DNA of 64,000 nt from Pseudomonas sp. (GTDB lineage: Bacteria; Pseudomonadota; Gammaproteobacteria; Pseudomonadales; Pseudomonadaceae), in NCBI GenBank assembly GCA_030699825.1, contig JAUYKV010000013.1, positions 1 through 64,000 on the forward strand. Direction: 5' to 3'. The notes beneath the pieces were generated by a model. That model did not search any database. It was not told where the DNA came from and saw only the letters and a program-made list of their open reading frames with translations. Positions 36,858 through 45,617 of this stretch are shown piece by piece. The position numbers and the translations under genes were made by a program. How positions within the stretch are numbered: the stretch's first letter is position 1; each line of letters opens with the position of its first letter.

Positions 36858-39131
36858 TCAGGACGCCGCTACGCTTGGTTGCGGCTCGGGTTCGACCGGT
36901 TGTGGCCGGCCGAACAGATAGCCTTGGCCATAGTCGCAGCCGATCTGGCGGAGGAACTCCATCTGCTCCGGCCGTTCGATGCCTTCGGCCAGTACCTTGA
37001 GATCCAGGCTGTGACCCAGGGCCACTACCGCGCGGGTAATGGCGACATCGTCGCTGTCGTGGGGCAGGCCGCGGACGAAACTCATGTCGAGCTTGAGCTT
37101 GTGCACCGGCAGGCGCTTGAGCCGGGCCAGAGAGCTGTAGCCGGTGCCGAAGTCGTCGATCGCCAGGCGTACACCCAGGGTTCGCAGGCGCTCGAGCAGC
37201 GCCAGGGCCGCATCCGGGTTGTCCATCACTGCGCTTTCGGTGACTTCCAGTTCCAGGCAGGCGGGGTCCAGGCCGGTGTCGGCCAGCACCCGGGCCACCT
37301 GCAGATCCAGTTCGCCGCGGCTGAACAGCCGGCTGGAGACGTTGACGGCGACGAAGCGCGGCGCCTGCGTCTGAGTTTGCCAGAACACCATCTGCCGGCA
37401 GGCCTGGCGCAGTACCCAGGCGTCGATGGCGCCGATCAGGCCGCTTTCTTCGGCGATCGGAATGAATTCTCCGGGAGGCACCAGGCCGCGCTGCGGATGC
37501 TGCCAGCGCACCAGCGCCTCGACCCCGAGCAGTTCGCCGCTGGCCAGGTCGTGCAGCGGCTGGTAGTAGACGCGCAATTCCTGGTTATCCAGGGCATGGT
37601 GCAAGGCACTGATCAGGTCGACGCGCAAGCGGGCGAACTCGGTCAGCTCCTGGGTATAGAAGGCATAGCCTTCGCGACCGCTGCTCTTGGCCTTGGACAG
37701 CGCCGAGTCGGCGTTGCGCAGCACTTGCTCGAGGTTTTCCGCATCGCCGGGGAACAGGCTGATGCCGATGCTGGCGCTCATGTAGAACTCATGTTTCTCG
37801 AGGTTGAACGGTGCCCCCAGGCTGTTCAGCAGTTGCTGGGCCAGGCTGGCGGCCTGGGCCGCATCCAGGCAGTTTTCGCAGAGCAGGCCGAACTCGTCAC
37901 CGCCCAGGCGCGCCAGGGTCATGCCTTGATTTAGTTGTGCGACCAGGCGTTCGCCGACCGCCTTGAGCAGCAGGTCGCCGATGTTGTGGCCCAGGCTTTC
38001 GTTGATGTGTTTGAAGTGATCGAGGTCGATCAGCAGCACCGCGCCCTGCTGCGCCGATTTGGCGCGTTTGAGGGCGTTTTCGACCCGCTCGGTGAACAGC
38101 AGGCGGTTGGGCAGCCCGCTCAGCGGATCATGGTGGGCCAGGTGGTCCAGTTCGCTCTGCGAGCGCTTCAAGGCGCTGATGTCGGAGAATACCGCGACGT
38201 AGTGGCTGAGCTCGCCTTTGTCTCCGTGGATGGCGCGGATGCATTGCCACTGCGGGTAGATTTCGCCGTTCTTGCGCCGGTTCCACACCTCTCCGCTCCA
38301 GGTTCCGCGATTTTGCAGGGCGTGCCACAGGCTCTGATAGAACTCGCGGTCGTGGCGTCCGGATTTCAGCAGGGCAGGGTTCTGGCCGAGTACTTCCGCT
38401 TCGTTGTAGCCGGTAATACGGGCGAAGGCCGGGTTGACGTGGACGATGTGCTGCTCGCTATCGGTGACCAACACGCCGTCCTGGGTCGCGTCGAACACGG
38501 CGGCGGCTTGGCGCAGGCTGTGTTCATCGGCGCGCCGTTGGCTGATGTCGCTGGCGGTGCCGATAAAGCGCTCCGCTCGGCCGCGAACGTCGAGCTGTAA
38601 CTGCCCGCGTGACTGGATCCAGCGGTAGTCGCCATCCTGGTGGCGCATGCGCAGGGTCACCTCGAACGCCTCCTGGCTGGCGTTGTCCCAGATAGTGGCG
38701 ATGGCTCGCTCATGGCGAGCGCGGTCGTCGGGGTGCAGCTGTTGCAGCCAGAACGTCCGGCTGTTGCCCAGTGCGGCCGGTTGCAGGCCGAGCAGGGCGG
38801 CGTAACCCTCCGAGAAAAATACCTTGTCGCTGCCCAGGTCCCAGTCCCACAAGCCTTCCCTGGCCGACTCCAGGGCCAGGTTCAGACGCTCTTCGCTGGT
38901 GCGCAGGGTTTGGCGCATACGCGCCTGCTGGCGCAGGTGGGAACACAGGATCAGGTACAGCAGGACGCTGCTGAGCAGAACGAAGCACAACCCCTTGAGC
39001 AGCTGTACCTGTTCGACACGTTCGGCAGGCAGGTGCAGCCAGGCCAGCAGGGCGTCACTGAAGAAGATCCACAGTCCGGCAATCAGCAGGTAGACCAGAC
39101 TCAGGCGCACCGCTCCTTGGTGTAGGCTCAT
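36858..39131 (-). CDS. Membrane PAS-PAS-GGDEF-EAL c-di-GMP protein
   Basis: A 757-residue protein with two N-terminal membrane helices (about 8-27 and 45-65), PAS/PAC1 (about 75-205), PAS/PAC2 (about 205-330), GGDEF (about 335-490) and EAL (about 500-745). The cyclase site is intact (RLGGDEF) and the phosphodiesterase site too ([39 protein letters not shown]). It could make or degrade c-di-GMP depending on signal. In PAO1 a similar gene, as I recall, precedes desA. First gene of the signalling locus and divergent from desA. Confidence 0.92.
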   Translation of the reverse strand: MSLHQGAVRLSLVYLLIAGLWIFFSDALLAWLHLPAERVEQVQLLKGLCFVLLSSVLLYLILCSHLRQQARMRQTLRTSEERLNLALESAREGLWDWDLGSDKVFFSEGYAALLGLQPAALGNSRTFWLQQLHPDDRARHERAIATIWDNASQEAFEVTLRMRHQDGDYRWIQSRGQLQLDVRGRAERFIGTASDISQRRADEHSLRQAAAVFDATQDGVLVTDSEQHIVHVNPAFARITGYNEAEVLGQNPALLKSGRHDREFYQSLWHALQNRGTWSGEVWNRRKNGEIYPQWQCIRAIHGDKGELSHYVAVFSDISALKRSQSELDHLAHHDPLSGLPNRLLFTERVENALKRAKSAQQGAVLLIDLDHFKHINESLGHNIGDLLLKAVGERLVAQLNQGMTLARLGGDEFGLLCENCLDAAQAASLAQQLLNSLGAPFNLEKHEFYMSASIGISLFPGDAENLEQVLRNADSALSKAKSSGREGYAFYTQELTEFARLRVDLISALHHALDNQELRVYYQPLHDLASGELLGVEALVRWQHPQRGLVPPGEFIPIAEESGLIGAIDAWVLRQACRQMVFWQTQTQAPRFVAVNVSSRLFSRGELDLQVARVLADTGLDPACLELEVTESAVMDNPDAALALLERLRTLGVRLAIDDFGTGYSSLARLKRLPVHKLKLDMSFVRGLPHDSDDVAITRAVVALGHSLDLKVLAEGIERPEQMEFLRQIGCDYGQGYLFGRPQPVEPEPQPSVAAS

Positions 39132-39314
39132 AAGGCGTCCATTGGTTCTCTAAGTGGGCACTGTGATAGGAGGGCGCTGTGATAATAGTGCATACAGCGG
39201 TTCGGCATTTTTATCTAAAAGACCAGCTGGGTTTCTGATCAGCATCAAGGATGATTAACGGTGGTCTGAACCAATCAGTCACGCCACGTTTCCCTTTCAA
39301 GAGGCACTCGGCTC

Positions 39315-40502
39315 ATGTGGTACCACGGATTTCTCGACCTGTCGGTCTGGCAGTTGATCGTTGCTGTCCTGGTGATGACGCACATCACCATAGTCGGCGT
39401 CACGGTGTACCTGCATCGTTATTCTGCCCATCGCGCCCTGGAGTTGCATCCGGCGCTGAAACATTTCTTTCGTTTCTGGCTGTGGTTGACCACCGGGCAG
39501 AACACCCGCGAATGGACCTCCATCCACCGCAAGCACCACGCCAAGTGCGAAACCGTCGACGACCCGCACAGCCCGGTGATCAAGGGCCTGGGCACGGTAT
39601 TGCGCACCGGCGCCGAGCTGTATCAGCAAGAGGCGAAGAACCCGGAAACCCTGCGCATCTACGGCAAGAACTGCCCGGACGACTGGATCGAGCGCAACCT
39701 CTACTCGCGCTATACCTTTGGCGGCGTGACCCTGATGGCGCTCATCGACCTGGCCCTGTTCGGCGTGATCGGCATCAGCGTCTGGGCGATCCAGATGATG
39801 TGGATTCCGCTCTGGGCGGCCGGGGTGGTCAACGGTCTCGGGCATGCCGTCGGCTACCGCAATTTCGAATGCCGCGACGCGGCGACCAACCTGCTGCCGT
39901 GGGGCATCCTGATCGGCGGTGAAGAACTGCACAACAACCACCACACCTATCCCAACTCGGCCAAGCTGTCGGTGCGCAAGTGGGAATTCGACATGGGCTG
40001 GGCCTGGATCCAGCTGTTCAGCCTGCTCGGCCTGGCCAAGGTGCAGCGCGTGGCGCCGATCGCCCATCGCATCGAGGGCAAACGCCATCTGGATATGGAC
40101 ACCGCCATGGCGATCCTCAACAACCGTTTCCAGATCATGGCGCAGTACCGCCAACTGGTGATCGGTCCGCTGGTCAAGCAGGAGCTGGCCAAGGCCGACG
40201 CCTCGGTGCGCCATCAGTTTCACCGCGCCAAACGCCTGCTGGGCCGCGAGCCGAGCCTGTTGCACGACCAGCAACAGCTGCGCATCGACGCCATGCTGGC
40301 GCAGAGTCAGGCGCTCAAGGTGATCTACGAGAAGCGCCTGGCGCTGCAGCAGATCTGGCTCAAGACCAGCGCCAATGGCCACGAAATGCTCGAAGCGATC
40401 AAGCAGTGGGTCCACGAAGCCGAAATCAGCGGTATCCATTCGCTGCGTGAGTTCGCCGAGCAACTGAAGACCTATTCGTTGCGCCCGGCCGCTGCCGCCT
40501 GA
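39315..40502 (+). CDS. desA: Fatty-acid desaturase, DesA type
   Basis: Membrane di-iron desaturase that introduces a delta-9 double bond, in P. aeruginosa DesA into phospholipid-bound acyl chains. 395 residues with all three His boxes: HRYSAH (34-39), HRKHH (71-75) and HNNHH (near 206-210), between hydrophobic segments. A C-terminal helical extension of about 140 residues (from about 255 on) goes beyond the core domain and is seen in pseudomonad homologues. ATG 39315 follows GAGG. Divergent from the GGDEF-EAL gene with 183 bp between; followed by a strong terminator. Confidence 0.9.
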   Translation: MWYHGFLDLSVWQLIVAVLVMTHITIVGVTVYLHRYSAHRALELHPALKHFFRFWLWLTTGQNTREWTSIHRKHHAKCETVDDPHSPVIKGLGTVLRTGAELYQQEAKNPETLRIYGKNCPDDWIERNLYSRYTFGGVTLMALIDLALFGVIGISVWAIQMMWIPLWAAGVVNGLGHAVGYRNFECRDAATNLLPWGILIGGEELHNNHHTYPNSAKLSVRKWEFDMGWAWIQLFSLLGLAKVQRVAPIAHRIEGKRHLDMDTAMAILNNRFQIMAQYRQLVIGPLVKQELAKADASVRHQFHRAKRLLGREPSLLHDQQQLRIDAMLAQSQALKVIYEKRLALQQIWLKTSANGHEMLEAIKQWVHEAEISGIHSLREFAEQLKTYSLRPAAAA

Positions 40503-40515
40503 GCACGGCTGTCCG

Positions 40516-40539
40516 AGCCCGCCGTTCGGCGGGCTTTTT
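40516..40539 (+). terminator. Rho-independent terminator after desA
   Basis: Stem AGCCCGCCG/CGGCGGGCT with a tight loop, followed by TTTT, 14 bases after the desA stop. Confidence 0.92.
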
Positions 40540-40607
40540 GTTTGCTGCGCTGACAACCTTCTATGCTGCCCCCATGGTTCAAACCTTCACCAGGATGGCG
40601 ACTGTTT

Positions 40608-41579
40608 ATGGACGAGTGCAGCAACTCATCGGAGCAACTGCAAGACCTGACTCTGGCGCTGCTGCACAGCCGTGCCGAAGTCGAGCGCCTGCGTGAGCGC
40701 GAGCGACTCTTCAGCACCCTGCTCGGTAGCGTCAATGCGGTGCTCTGGGCGTTCGACTGGCAGGCGCAGCGCGTGATCTACGTCAGCCCGGCCTACGAGC
40801 GGGTTTTCGGCCGCTCTGCCGCGTTGCTGTTGGCCGATTACGGTGAATGGCGCAACAGCATCTACCCGGACGACCTCGACTACGCCGCCGAGAGCCTGGC
40901 CAAGGTGCTGGAAACCGGCGCGGTGGAAACCCGCGAGTACCGCATCATTCGCGTCGACGGGGAGTTGCGCTGGCTCAGCGACAAATGCTTTATCAGTCGT
41001 TCGAGTGAGGCCGGGCAAGCGCAGATCATCGTCGGCATCGCCGAAGACATCACCGACAAGAAGCAACTGGAAGGCGAGCTGCATCGCCTGGCAACCACCG
41101 ACGTGCTGACCCAGAGCAGCAACCGCCGGCACTTCTTCGAGTGCGCCCAGCGCGAGTTCGAGCATGCCCGCCAGTTCGGCAATCCCTTGGCCTTTCTCTT
41201 GCTCGATATCGACGACTTCAAGCAGATCAACGACAGCTATGGTCACCAGATGGGCGACCAGGTGTTGCAGCGCCTGGCCAACTGCGGCGCGCTGGTGTTG
41301 CGTCGTGGTGATCTGTTTGGACGCATCGGCGGTGAAGAATTCGCCGCGTTGTTTCCGGGCTGCGAGCCGGCCCTGGCCGAGCAGATCGCCGAGCGCCTGC
41401 AGCGGGAGGTGCAGCGTTTGCGCTTCAACCATGGCCAGGCGTCGTTCGGCGTCACGGTGAGCCAGGGGCTGACCAGCTTGCGTGGCGATGATGCCAGCCT
41501 GGATACGTTGTTCGCCCGCGCCGATGCGGCGATGTATCAGGCCAAACGGCAGGGCAAGAACCAGATCGTGCTCGACTGA
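40608..41579 (+). CDS. PAS-GGDEF diguanylate cyclase
   Basis: A 323-residue cytoplasmic protein: short coiled coil (1-30), PAS/PAC (about 30-155, WAFDWQAQRVIYVSPAYERVFG) and GGDEF (about 160-320) with catalytic GGEEF and inhibitory-site RRGD five residues before it. Predicted active, product-inhibited c-di-GMP synthase. ATG 40608 fits the family length; ATG 40563 would add an unrelated Pro/Trp-rich stretch. Monocistronic after the desA terminator. The position between desA and a porin matches a PAS-GGDEF gene in PAO1 as I recall it. Confidence 0.9.
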   Translation: MDECSNSSEQLQDLTLALLHSRAEVERLRERERLFSTLLGSVNAVLWAFDWQAQRVIYVSPAYERVFGRSAALLLADYGEWRNSIYPDDLDYAAESLAKVLETGAVETREYRIIRVDGELRWLSDKCFISRSSEAGQAQIIVGIAEDITDKKQLEGELHRLATTDVLTQSSNRRHFFECAQREFEHARQFGNPLAFLLLDIDDFKQINDSYGHQMGDQVLQRLANCGALVLRRGDLFGRIGGEEFAALFPGCEPALAEQIAERLQREVQRLRFNHGQASFGVTVSQGLTSLRGDDASLDTLFARADAAMYQAKRQGKNQIVLD

Positions 41580-41666
41580 CGGGCAGGGCGCAATTGGCGA
41601 AAATCCGCCGGGAGTGCCCTCGCGCTCGGCGAAAATCCGCCTGTTCGTTCTTCGCCAAACTCTGCA

Positions 41667-41819
41667 ATGGACTCCGTGAGCATCCACCAAAGTAGCGATC
41701 TAGAGGCGTTGCGGCTCGAGGCTGGGCGACTGGCACGCTATCTGCTGAAGGCATTGCAGTGCTGGCGCCCTGCCGGCCAGCGGCAGACCGCTCGGCAGGC
41801 TCGCGGGCGGCTCGATTGA
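41667..41819 (+). CDS. Candidate small protein, 50 residues
   Basis: MDSVSIHQSSDLEALRLEAG continues as an amphipathic helix (RLARYLLKALQCW) and a basic Gln/Arg tail. There is no clear ribosome-binding site, and third-base usage is only mildly GC-biased. A sigma-54-like sequence lies within it. Weakly supported. Confidence 0.25.
   Translation: MDSVSIHQSSDLEALRLEAGRLARYLLKALQCWRPAGQRQTARQARGRLD
41731..41746 (+). promoter_or_regulatory. Sigma-54-like -24/-12 element
   Basis: TGGCACGCTATCTGCT differs from the RpoN consensus TGGCACGN4TTGCW at one base, with correct GG-N10-GC spacing. It points toward the porin gene, whose start is about 464 bases downstream; a 17-bp GntR-type palindrome lies between. 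P. aeruginosa oprE has been reported to need RpoN, which makes the match plausible. It could be chance. Confidence 0.4.
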
Positions 41820-41861
41820 CAACGGTGGTGGCCTGCTCTTACTCTGAACGCACCGTTTGTT

Positions 41862-41878
41862 AATTGGTATTACCAATT
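41862..41878. promoter_or_regulatory. GntR/FCD-type operator AATTGGTATTACCAATT
   Basis: Perfect 8-bp arms around one central base, matching the TGGTNNNACCA-type operators of LldR, PdhR and related FCD regulators. It lies 45 bases before a small open frame (41923) rather than beside an intact metabolic gene. No FCD regulator gene is in the window. Confidence 0.6.
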
Positions 41879-41922
41879 CCAGAAGTACCCATAAGAATTC
41901 CAATAAGCTGTCGAGGTCTTCC

Positions 41923-42045
41923 ATGTCGGTCACGCCTGCCACGCTCGCTGTATGCCTTTTCGCCGTAATAAAGCCGGGCGCCCATCGCCCCGTTCGAGTC
42001 GCATTAGCCCTGAGCCGCTGCCAGACCAGCGCCGCATACCCCTGA
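41923..42045 (+). pseudogene. Remnant or leader reading frame downstream of the operator
   Basis: A 40-residue frame (MSVTPATLAVCLFAVIKPGA...) preceded by GAGG six bases upstream of ATG. The hydrophobic start resembles the first membrane helix of a transporter and then loses hydrophobic character. Read as the 5' remnant of a permease gene whose promoter and operator survive. Could be a short leader peptide of the porin transcript. Confidence 0.35.
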
Positions 42046-42209
42046 TTTGATGCTCACCTCCGTTCGCTCGTTGTCGCGGCGCCTATCCGGCTGCCGGTTC
42101 GCTGCGGCCCGGGGGTGAATCAACGAATTCGGTGCGTGCCTGTCTCTTCGTGGTCGAAGCCTGCGCCCGCACCGATGTGCCACCTATAAAAACACTGGAG
42201 AAAACCATA

Positions 42210-43475
42210 ATGAGAAAGACCTCACTGGCGCTGGCCGTAATCGCCGGCACCCTGGGCCTGACCCTGAGCCAAGTCGCCAACGCTGAATTCATCAAGGACA
42301 GCAAGGCCAGCCTAGAACTGCGCAACTTCTATATGAACCGCGACCTGCGCCACACCACGGCAGCGCAGCAATCCAAGCGCGAAGAGTGGGCACAAGGTTT
42401 CATTCTCAGGGCTGAGTCGGGCTTCACCGAAGGCACCGTCGGCTTCGGCCTGGACGCCTATGCCGGCCTGGGCCTGAAACTCGACTCGTCGGACGAGCGC
42501 GCCGGCACCAACCTGTTGCCCAACGGTTTCCGTGACGAGGGCCCGGGCGAATACTCGGAAGCGACCGCCACGTTCAAGGCCAAGGTCTCCAAAACCGTGC
42601 TCAAGGTCGGCGGCCTGATGCCCAAGCTGCCGAGTGTGTCGGCCAACGACTCGCGCCTGCTGCCGCAGAACTTCCTCGGTGGCCACCTGAACTCCCAGGA
42701 GATCGCCGGCCTGACCTTTGACGCGGGCCAACTGAAAGAGCTCAACCAGCGCGACTCCAGCGACTTCCAGGACCTGAGCGTGAACGCCGCGGGCGGCATA
42801 CGCAACTTCCAGTTCAGCGGCAAGGGCAACCAGGGCGACGACTTCAACTTCGCCGGCCTGTCCTACAAATGGCTGGACAACCTGACCACCACCTACCACT
42901 ACGGTGAACTGGAAGAGCTGTACAAGCAGCACATCTTCGGCCTGGTGCACGTGCTGCCGATCGCCGACAAGCAGTCGTTCAAGACCGACCTGCGCTACGC
43001 CCGCTCCACCGACGACGGCAGCAGCAACATCGACAACAACTACTTCGGCGCCATGTTCACCTACGCCCTGAGCGGTCACAGCTTCGGCTTGGGCTACCAG
43101 AAGATGAGCGGCGATACCGGCTATGCCTATCTCAGCGGTACCGACCCGTACCTGGTCAACTACGTGCAGATCGGTGATTTCGCCAACAAGGACGAGACCT
43201 CCTGGCAGGCGCGTTACGACTTCAACTTCGCCTCGATCGGCATCCCCGGCCTGACCTTCATGACCCGCTACATCAGCGGCGACAACATCGACCGCGGCCC
43301 GGGCGTTTCCGAGGGCAAGGAGTGGGAGCGCGACATGGACATCGGCTATGTCGTCCAGGAAGGCCCACTGAAGAACCTCGGGCTGAAATGGCGCAACGCC
43401 ACGATGCGCTCCGATGGGCTCGGCGAATTCGACGAAAACCGCCTGATCGTCAGCTACACCCTGCCGCTGTTCTGA
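42210..43475 (+). CDS. OprD-family outer-membrane porin
   Basis: A 421-residue porin with a signal peptide (MRKTSLALAVIAGTLG... cleaved after VANA), the OprD signature start EFIKDSKASLELRNFYMNRD, and amphipathic beta strands ending in SYTLPLF with C-terminal Phe, the outer-membrane assembly signal. OprD members take up basic amino acids or small carboxylates. The position after the PAS-GGDEF gene and before agu genes equals that of oprE in PAO1 as I recall; I do not assign the symbol because sequence identity could not be tested. ATG 42210 follows GGAG. A terminator follows. Confidence 0.9.
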   Translation: MRKTSLALAVIAGTLGLTLSQVANAEFIKDSKASLELRNFYMNRDLRHTTAAQQSKREEWAQGFILRAESGFTEGTVGFGLDAYAGLGLKLDSSDERAGTNLLPNGFRDEGPGEYSEATATFKAKVSKTVLKVGGLMPKLPSVSANDSRLLPQNFLGGHLNSQEIAGLTFDAGQLKELNQRDSSDFQDLSVNAAGGIRNFQFSGKGNQGDDFNFAGLSYKWLDNLTTTYHYGELEELYKQHIFGLVHVLPIADKQSFKTDLRYARSTDDGSSNIDNNYFGAMFTYALSGHSFGLGYQKMSGDTGYAYLSGTDPYLVNYVQIGDFANKDETSWQARYDFNFASIGIPGLTFMTRYISGDNIDRGPGVSEGKEWERDMDIGYVVQEGPLKNLGLKWRNATMRSDGLGEFDENRLIVSYTLPLF

Positions 43476-43546
43476 TCGGTGCCGCCGGTTAACGGGGCTG
43501 CCGAGCATGACTGAGCAGTTGCATCCTGTTCTGTCGTGAAACAGCA

Positions 43547-43576
43547 AAAGCCCGGGACTCTGTTCCGGGCTTTTTT
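43547..43576 (+). terminator. Rho-independent terminator after the porin gene
   Basis: Stem AAGCCCGG/CCGGGCTT with a 9-base loop and a following T6 run, about 70 bases past the stop. Confidence 0.92.
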
Positions 43577-43708
43577 GTTGTTGCTCGTCAGGCAGCGCCC
43601 TAGCCAGTACCGCGCGGTGCCTACTGACGCCGCCGAAGCTGGGAAAATCCACCATTCGTCGATGGCTTAGGCGTCCGCAAATTGACCTGCCGTCAGCAGA
43701 ACAACGGC

Positions 43709-43987
43709 GCCGTAACCCATCATCGATATTCGCCATGCCAACGGGTACAGGCATAAACCGCCCGATGGGTATCGCTGCGCTCAAGCCTACGCGGCCCGCA
43801 CCATCCTACAAACCATGGAACGCCGCGATTTCGTAGGATGGGTTAGCCGCCGAGACGATGTCAGACGGGTTGCATTTCCAACGCGGCGTAACCCATCAGC
43901 GATAGTGGCCATGGCGCCGAGTGCAGGCATAACACGGTTATGGGTATCGCTGCGCTCAACCCTACGCCGCCCGCCACATCCTACAAA
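43709..43987. repeat. Two copies of a ~104-bp intergenic repeat
   Basis: Copy A at 43709-43812 and copy B at 43884-43987, offset by exactly 175 bases. Shared segments include CGTAACCCATCA, TGGGTATCGCTGCGCTCAA and CATCCTACAAA. An inverted piece (TCGTAGGATGGGTTAG, 43830-43845) lies between them. No gene is supported in 43577-44072. Common type of dispersed proteobacterial repeat, here duplicated. Confidence 0.8.
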
Positions 43988-44072
43988 AGCTGGCGTGCAA
44001 TGCGCGGCACCTCTGGCGGCTGGCATCACGAACCAGCTCTCGTCAGGAGAGGCTGAATTTTATTTGCAATAC

Positions 44073-44095
44073 GATATATAAAAACATATATTATC
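44073..44095. promoter_or_regulatory. AT-rich operator/promoter of the persulfide operon
   Basis: GATATATAAAAACATATATT plus ATC is an imperfect inverted repeat 26 bases before the ArsR-family start. BigR/SqrR proteins bind AT-rich palindromes at their own promoters, so autoregulation here is likely. Confidence 0.55.
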
Positions 44096-44120
44096 TTTAG
44101 ATTAATTGAAGGCTCGCTCC

Positions 44121-44447
44121 ATGAATGCTCCCGAACAGACACTCGATATCCAGCAACTGCGCGTCAACGCCGATGCGGCCGGGCAGTTGCTCAAGGCTTT
44201 GGCCAATCCCGACCGCCTGCTGCTGCTCTGCCAGCTGTCGCAAGGCGAGCGCAACGTCAGTGAGTTGGAAAGCCTGCTCGGCATCCAGCAGCCGACGCTG
44301 TCGCAGCAGTTGGCGGTATTGCGCCGTGAAGGGCTGGTGGAAACCCGCCGCGAAGGCAAGCAGATCCACTACCGGATCAGCAGCCCGGCTGCTTTGGCGG
44401 TGATCAATACGCTGTATCAGTTGTTCTGCGCAGGAGAAGCCTCATGA
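44121..44447 (+). CDS. ArsR-family persulfide-sensing repressor (BigR/SqrR-like)
   Basis: A 108-residue winged-helix repressor. Cys37 (LLLLCQLSQGE) and Cys103 ([10 protein letters not shown]) occupy the two positions that form a disulfide or tetrasulfide bridge in BigR/SqrR on exposure to persulfide, releasing DNA. The recognition helix is IQQPTLSQQLAVLR near 55-68. No arsenic-type Cys cluster (ELCVCD) is present, so this is not an arsenite sensor. Start ATG 44121 fits the family; ATG 44106 is possible. Overlaps the next gene by ATGA and heads an operon for sulfide/persulfide handling. Confidence 0.88.
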   Translation: MNAPEQTLDIQQLRVNADAAGQLLKALANPDRLLLLCQLSQGERNVSELESLLGIQQPTLSQQLAVLRREGLVETRREGKQIHYRISSPAALAVINTLYQLFCAGEAS

Positions 44448-44905
44448 GTATTGAGGGGGTCGCCATCGACGGGGTCGCCATCGACTGGTTGAATTTCACG
44501 CCCTGGAGCTCTCTCGCGGGCGGCGCGTTGATTGGTCTGGCCGCCAGTCTGTTCGTGCTGTGCAACGGCCGCATCGCCGGCATCAGCGGCCTGCTCGGCT
44601 CGGTCCTGGAGGGCGGCGAGGGGCGGGCAGAGAAGGCCATGTTCCTCCTCGGCCTGTTGCTGGCGCCGTTGCTCTGGGGGCTGTTCAGCGTGCTGCCGAC
44701 GATCGAGTTCCAGAGTGGCTGGCTGGGCTTGCTGGTGGCCGGCCTGCTGGTCGGTGTGGGTACCCGCTACGGCTCCGGTTGTACCAGCGGCCATGGTGTC
44801 TGTGGCGTTTCCCGGCTATCGCCGCGTTCGCTGGTGGCGACGGTCGCCTTTATGGCCGCCGGTTTCGTCACGGTATTTGTTCTGCGTCATCTGCTGGGGG
44901 GTTGA
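44444..44905 (+). CDS. YeeE/YedE-type transporter, N-terminal half
   Basis: A 153-residue inner-membrane protein with four hydrophobic helices and the YeeE/YedE signature [21 protein letters not shown], whose cysteines take part in thiosulfate or sulfide-derived sulfur transfer in this family. It is one half of a two-gene version (PmpA-like). The N-terminus contains a perfect 15-bp tandem duplication, giving [13 protein letters not shown] 44444 overlaps the regulator's stop. Confidence 0.88.
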   Translation: MSIEGVAIDGVAIDWLNFTPWSSLAGGALIGLAASLFVLCNGRIAGISGLLGSVLEGGEGRAEKAMFLLGLLLAPLLWGLFSVLPTIEFQSGWLGLLVAGLLVGVGTRYGSGCTSGHGVCGVSRLSPRSLVATVAFMAAGFVTVFVLRHLLGG

Positions 44906-44907
44906 GC

Positions 44908-45327
44908 ATGCGCAAACTGACTGCATTGCTAGCCGGCTTGCTGTTCGGCATTGGTCTGCTGCTGGCCGGCATGGCCAATCCGGCCAAGGTGTTGGGCTTT
45001 CTCGACCTGGCGGGGGCCTGGGATCCGTCGTTGGCCCTGGTGATGGTGGGCGCCATCGCGGTCGCTGCGGGGCCGCTGGCCTGGGCCAAGCGCCGCGCGC
45101 AATCGTTGCTCGGTGCGCCGATGCAAATACCGGCCAAGCGCGAGCTGGATCGACGTCTGATCGGTGGCAGCCTGCTTTTCGGTATTGGCTGGGGCATTGC
45201 CGGGATCTGCCCGGGACCGGCGCTGGCCATTCTGCTCAGCGGCCATTGGCAGGTCATCGTTTTCGTTCTGGCCATGCTGGCCGGGATGCTGTTGTTTACC
45301 GCGCTGGAACGCCGGCGCAGCCATTAA
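44908..45327 (+). CDS. YeeE/YedE-type transporter, C-terminal half
   Basis: A 139-residue membrane protein with four hydrophobic helices and the second-half signature GIGWGIAGICPGPAL. It starts two bases after its partner's stop. Together the pair would rebuild a full YeeE/YedE transporter (PmpAB-like) moving thiosulfate or reduced sulfur. Basic cytoplasmic loop AWAKRRAQS near 60. Confidence 0.88.
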   Translation: MRKLTALLAGLLFGIGLLLAGMANPAKVLGFLDLAGAWDPSLALVMVGAIAVAAGPLAWAKRRAQSLLGAPMQIPAKRELDRRLIGGSLLFGIGWGIAGICPGPALAILLSGHWQVIVFVLAMLAGMLLFTALERRRSH

Positions 45328-45341
45328 ATCTGGAGATCATC

Positions 45342-45530
45342 ATGAAGACCAATGTTGGCACCATCGACCGCAGCCTGCGTATCGCCGTCGGCTTGATTCT
45401 GATTGGCCTGAGCCTGAGCGGCACGATCGGCCTGTGGGGCTGGATCGGCGTCGTGCCGCTGGCCACCGGCCTGTTTCGCATGTGCCCGGCGTATTCGTTG
45501 CTGGGCATCAATAGCTGCAAGCGCTCCTGA
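45342..45530 (+). CDS. DUF2892 (YgaP-like) membrane protein
   Basis: A 62-residue protein: MKTNVGTIDRSLRIAVGLIL, two hydrophobic helices, and a C-terminal FRMCPAYSLLGINSCK with two cysteines. This is the DUF2892 membrane module found fused to rhodanese in YgaP. GGAG lies seven bases before ATG 45342. Sits inside the persulfide operon; likely assists sulfur relay at the membrane. Confidence 0.9.
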   Translation: MKTNVGTIDRSLRIAVGLILIGLSLSGTIGLWGWIGVVPLATGLFRMCPAYSLLGINSCKRS

Positions 45531-45617
45531 GACGCTGTTGGCGATGCGCCGGTGGCGGGCAGAGCTGCCGGCGCCTCGTTAACCCAATTCTCAGTACCTG
45601 AGCAGGAGGACCGTCGC

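Noticed and set aside
30828..39131. The signalling locus as a chemotaxis-like (Wsp) system
   Set aside because: No CheA, CheW, CheR or CheB-like gene and no chemoreceptor lies within the locus; the kinases are ordinary HisKA types.
44121..44447. ArsR-family protein as an arsenite repressor linked to the ArsS cluster
   Set aside because: The metal-binding ELCVCD motif is absent; two cysteines sit at BigR persulfide-sensor positions and the operon contains a persulfide dioxygenase.
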